Below are positions 63,799 through 64,000 of a stretch of DNA of 64,000 nucleotides, in pieces (within the stretch, counting starts at the first letter, position 1; every line of letters begins with the position of its first letter). A program made the position numbers and the translations under genes. This stretch comes from Campylobacter concisus (GTDB taxonomy: Bacteria; Campylobacterota; Campylobacteria; Campylobacterales; Campylobacteraceae). The DNA is taken from positions 434,001 through 498,000 of the forward strand of contig NZ_CP049239.1 of assembly GCF_015679985.1 (NCBI RefSeq), in the 5' to 3' direction. The notes below the pieces were generated by a model. The model had not been told where the DNA came from, searched no databases, and saw only the letters and a list, made by a program, of their open reading frames with translations.

Positions 63799-64000
63799 AT
63801 GAAAATAATGGTCGCAATGAGCGGTGGTGTAGATAGCACTATGACGGCTAAATTTCTGCAAGAAGCTGGTCATGAAGTGCAAGGTTGCTATATGATGCTG
63901 CATCAAAAGCCAGGATATCACGAAGAAAATATCAGAAAAGTGAAAAAAGTAGGCGAGTATCTTGGCATAAAGGTGCATATTTTGGATCTGCAGGATAAAT
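63799..64000 (+). CDS. mnmA: tRNA-specific 2-thiouridylase MnmA, N-terminal part
   Basis: The first 67 residues, cut by the right edge. The PP-loop is [14 protein letters not shown], then GCYMMLH. MnmA thiolates U34 of tRNA Lys, Glu and Gln. AAAGAGGT precedes the ATG. This is the second PP-loop tRNA-thiolation-type gene of the window; the other is at 786. Confidence 0.9.
   Translation, partial: MKIMVAMSGGVDSTMTAKFLQEAGHEVQGCYMMLHQKPGYHEENIRKVKKVGEYLGIKVHILDLQDK

Noticed and set aside
1-64000. CRISPR arrays, insertion sequences, prophage or toxin-antitoxin pairs.
   Set aside because: None seen on reading either strand; all gene blocks are housekeeping, transport or flagellar genes in Campylobacter order.

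Overview
The window reads as core chromosome of a Campylobacter. Codon use is AT-rich and Shine-Dalgarno sites are AAGGA-like. Gene content and order match, from memory, several Campylobacter jejuni blocks: fabD-pfs, recO/dus/dksA/rlmH/accD/bamA, tyrA-M23-lpxC-thrB-ylxR-infB-rbfA-rimP, atpE-NSS-pycB-pckA, argH, HIT-pheST-aroA-ispH-rpsA-serA, and sppA-mqnX-aroQ-folK-flhF-flhG-fliA-fliM-fliY-mnmA. Extra transporters and the sequence character suggest a C. concisus-like species, but I cannot prove the species. I see no prophage, insertion sequence or CRISPR array. Layout: 1-1.6 kb holds the fabD tail, MTA/SAH nucleosidase and a TtcA-like PP-loop protein. 1.8-8.4 kb is a minus-strand block (recO, dus, a membrane protein, dksA, rlmH, accD, bamA). 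8.5-20 kb is a plus-strand run: tyrA, an M23 peptidase, lpxC, a minimal tsaB, thrB, the translation operon ylxR-infB-rbfA-rimP, fhs, a lipoprotein and ribD. 20-21.4 kb carries a ferritin-like/VIT metal transporter, tRNA-Leu(GAG) and atpE on the minus strand. 21.6-31.1 kb is a transport and anaplerosis block: three tandem NSS sodium symporters, a TRAP QM permease pair, the biotin-bearing carboxyltransferase PycB and PckA. 31.5-34.1 kb (minus) has a dicarboxylate/amino-acid symporter, a cyclophilin and YebC. 34.2-37.7 kb has an acetyltransferase, a CopP-like metallochaperone, CopA and a possible TorD-like protein. 37.7-41.2 kb has an orphan small protein, argH, a soluble CZB chemoreceptor and a HIT protein. 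41.3-51.2 kb is pheS-pheT-aroA-ispH, rpsA, a membrane-anchored orphan, serA and efp. 51.5-53.7 kb has a SelW-like selenoprotein, a DJ-1 protein, an RRM protein and a short GluRS-like protein. 53.8-64 kb has sppA and an aminofutalosine-deaminase-family hydrolase (minus), then aroQ, an M24 peptidase, folK, the flagellar regulatory/switch operon flhF-flhG-orphan-fliA-fliM-fliY, a LOG protein and the start of mnmA. The least obvious items are: a selenoprotein gene (51518-51775, minus) read through an in-frame UGA in a CNSU motif, with a candidate SECIS hairpin just downstream; a TsaB gene whose conserved N-terminus is reached only from a non-canonical start codon (ATA or ATT); a TtcA-like protein with Phe in place of one iron-sulfur cysteine; a GluRS core lacking an anticodon domain and carrying HAGN; and an RRM gene whose ribosome binding site lies in a small hairpin after a terminator-like hairpin.
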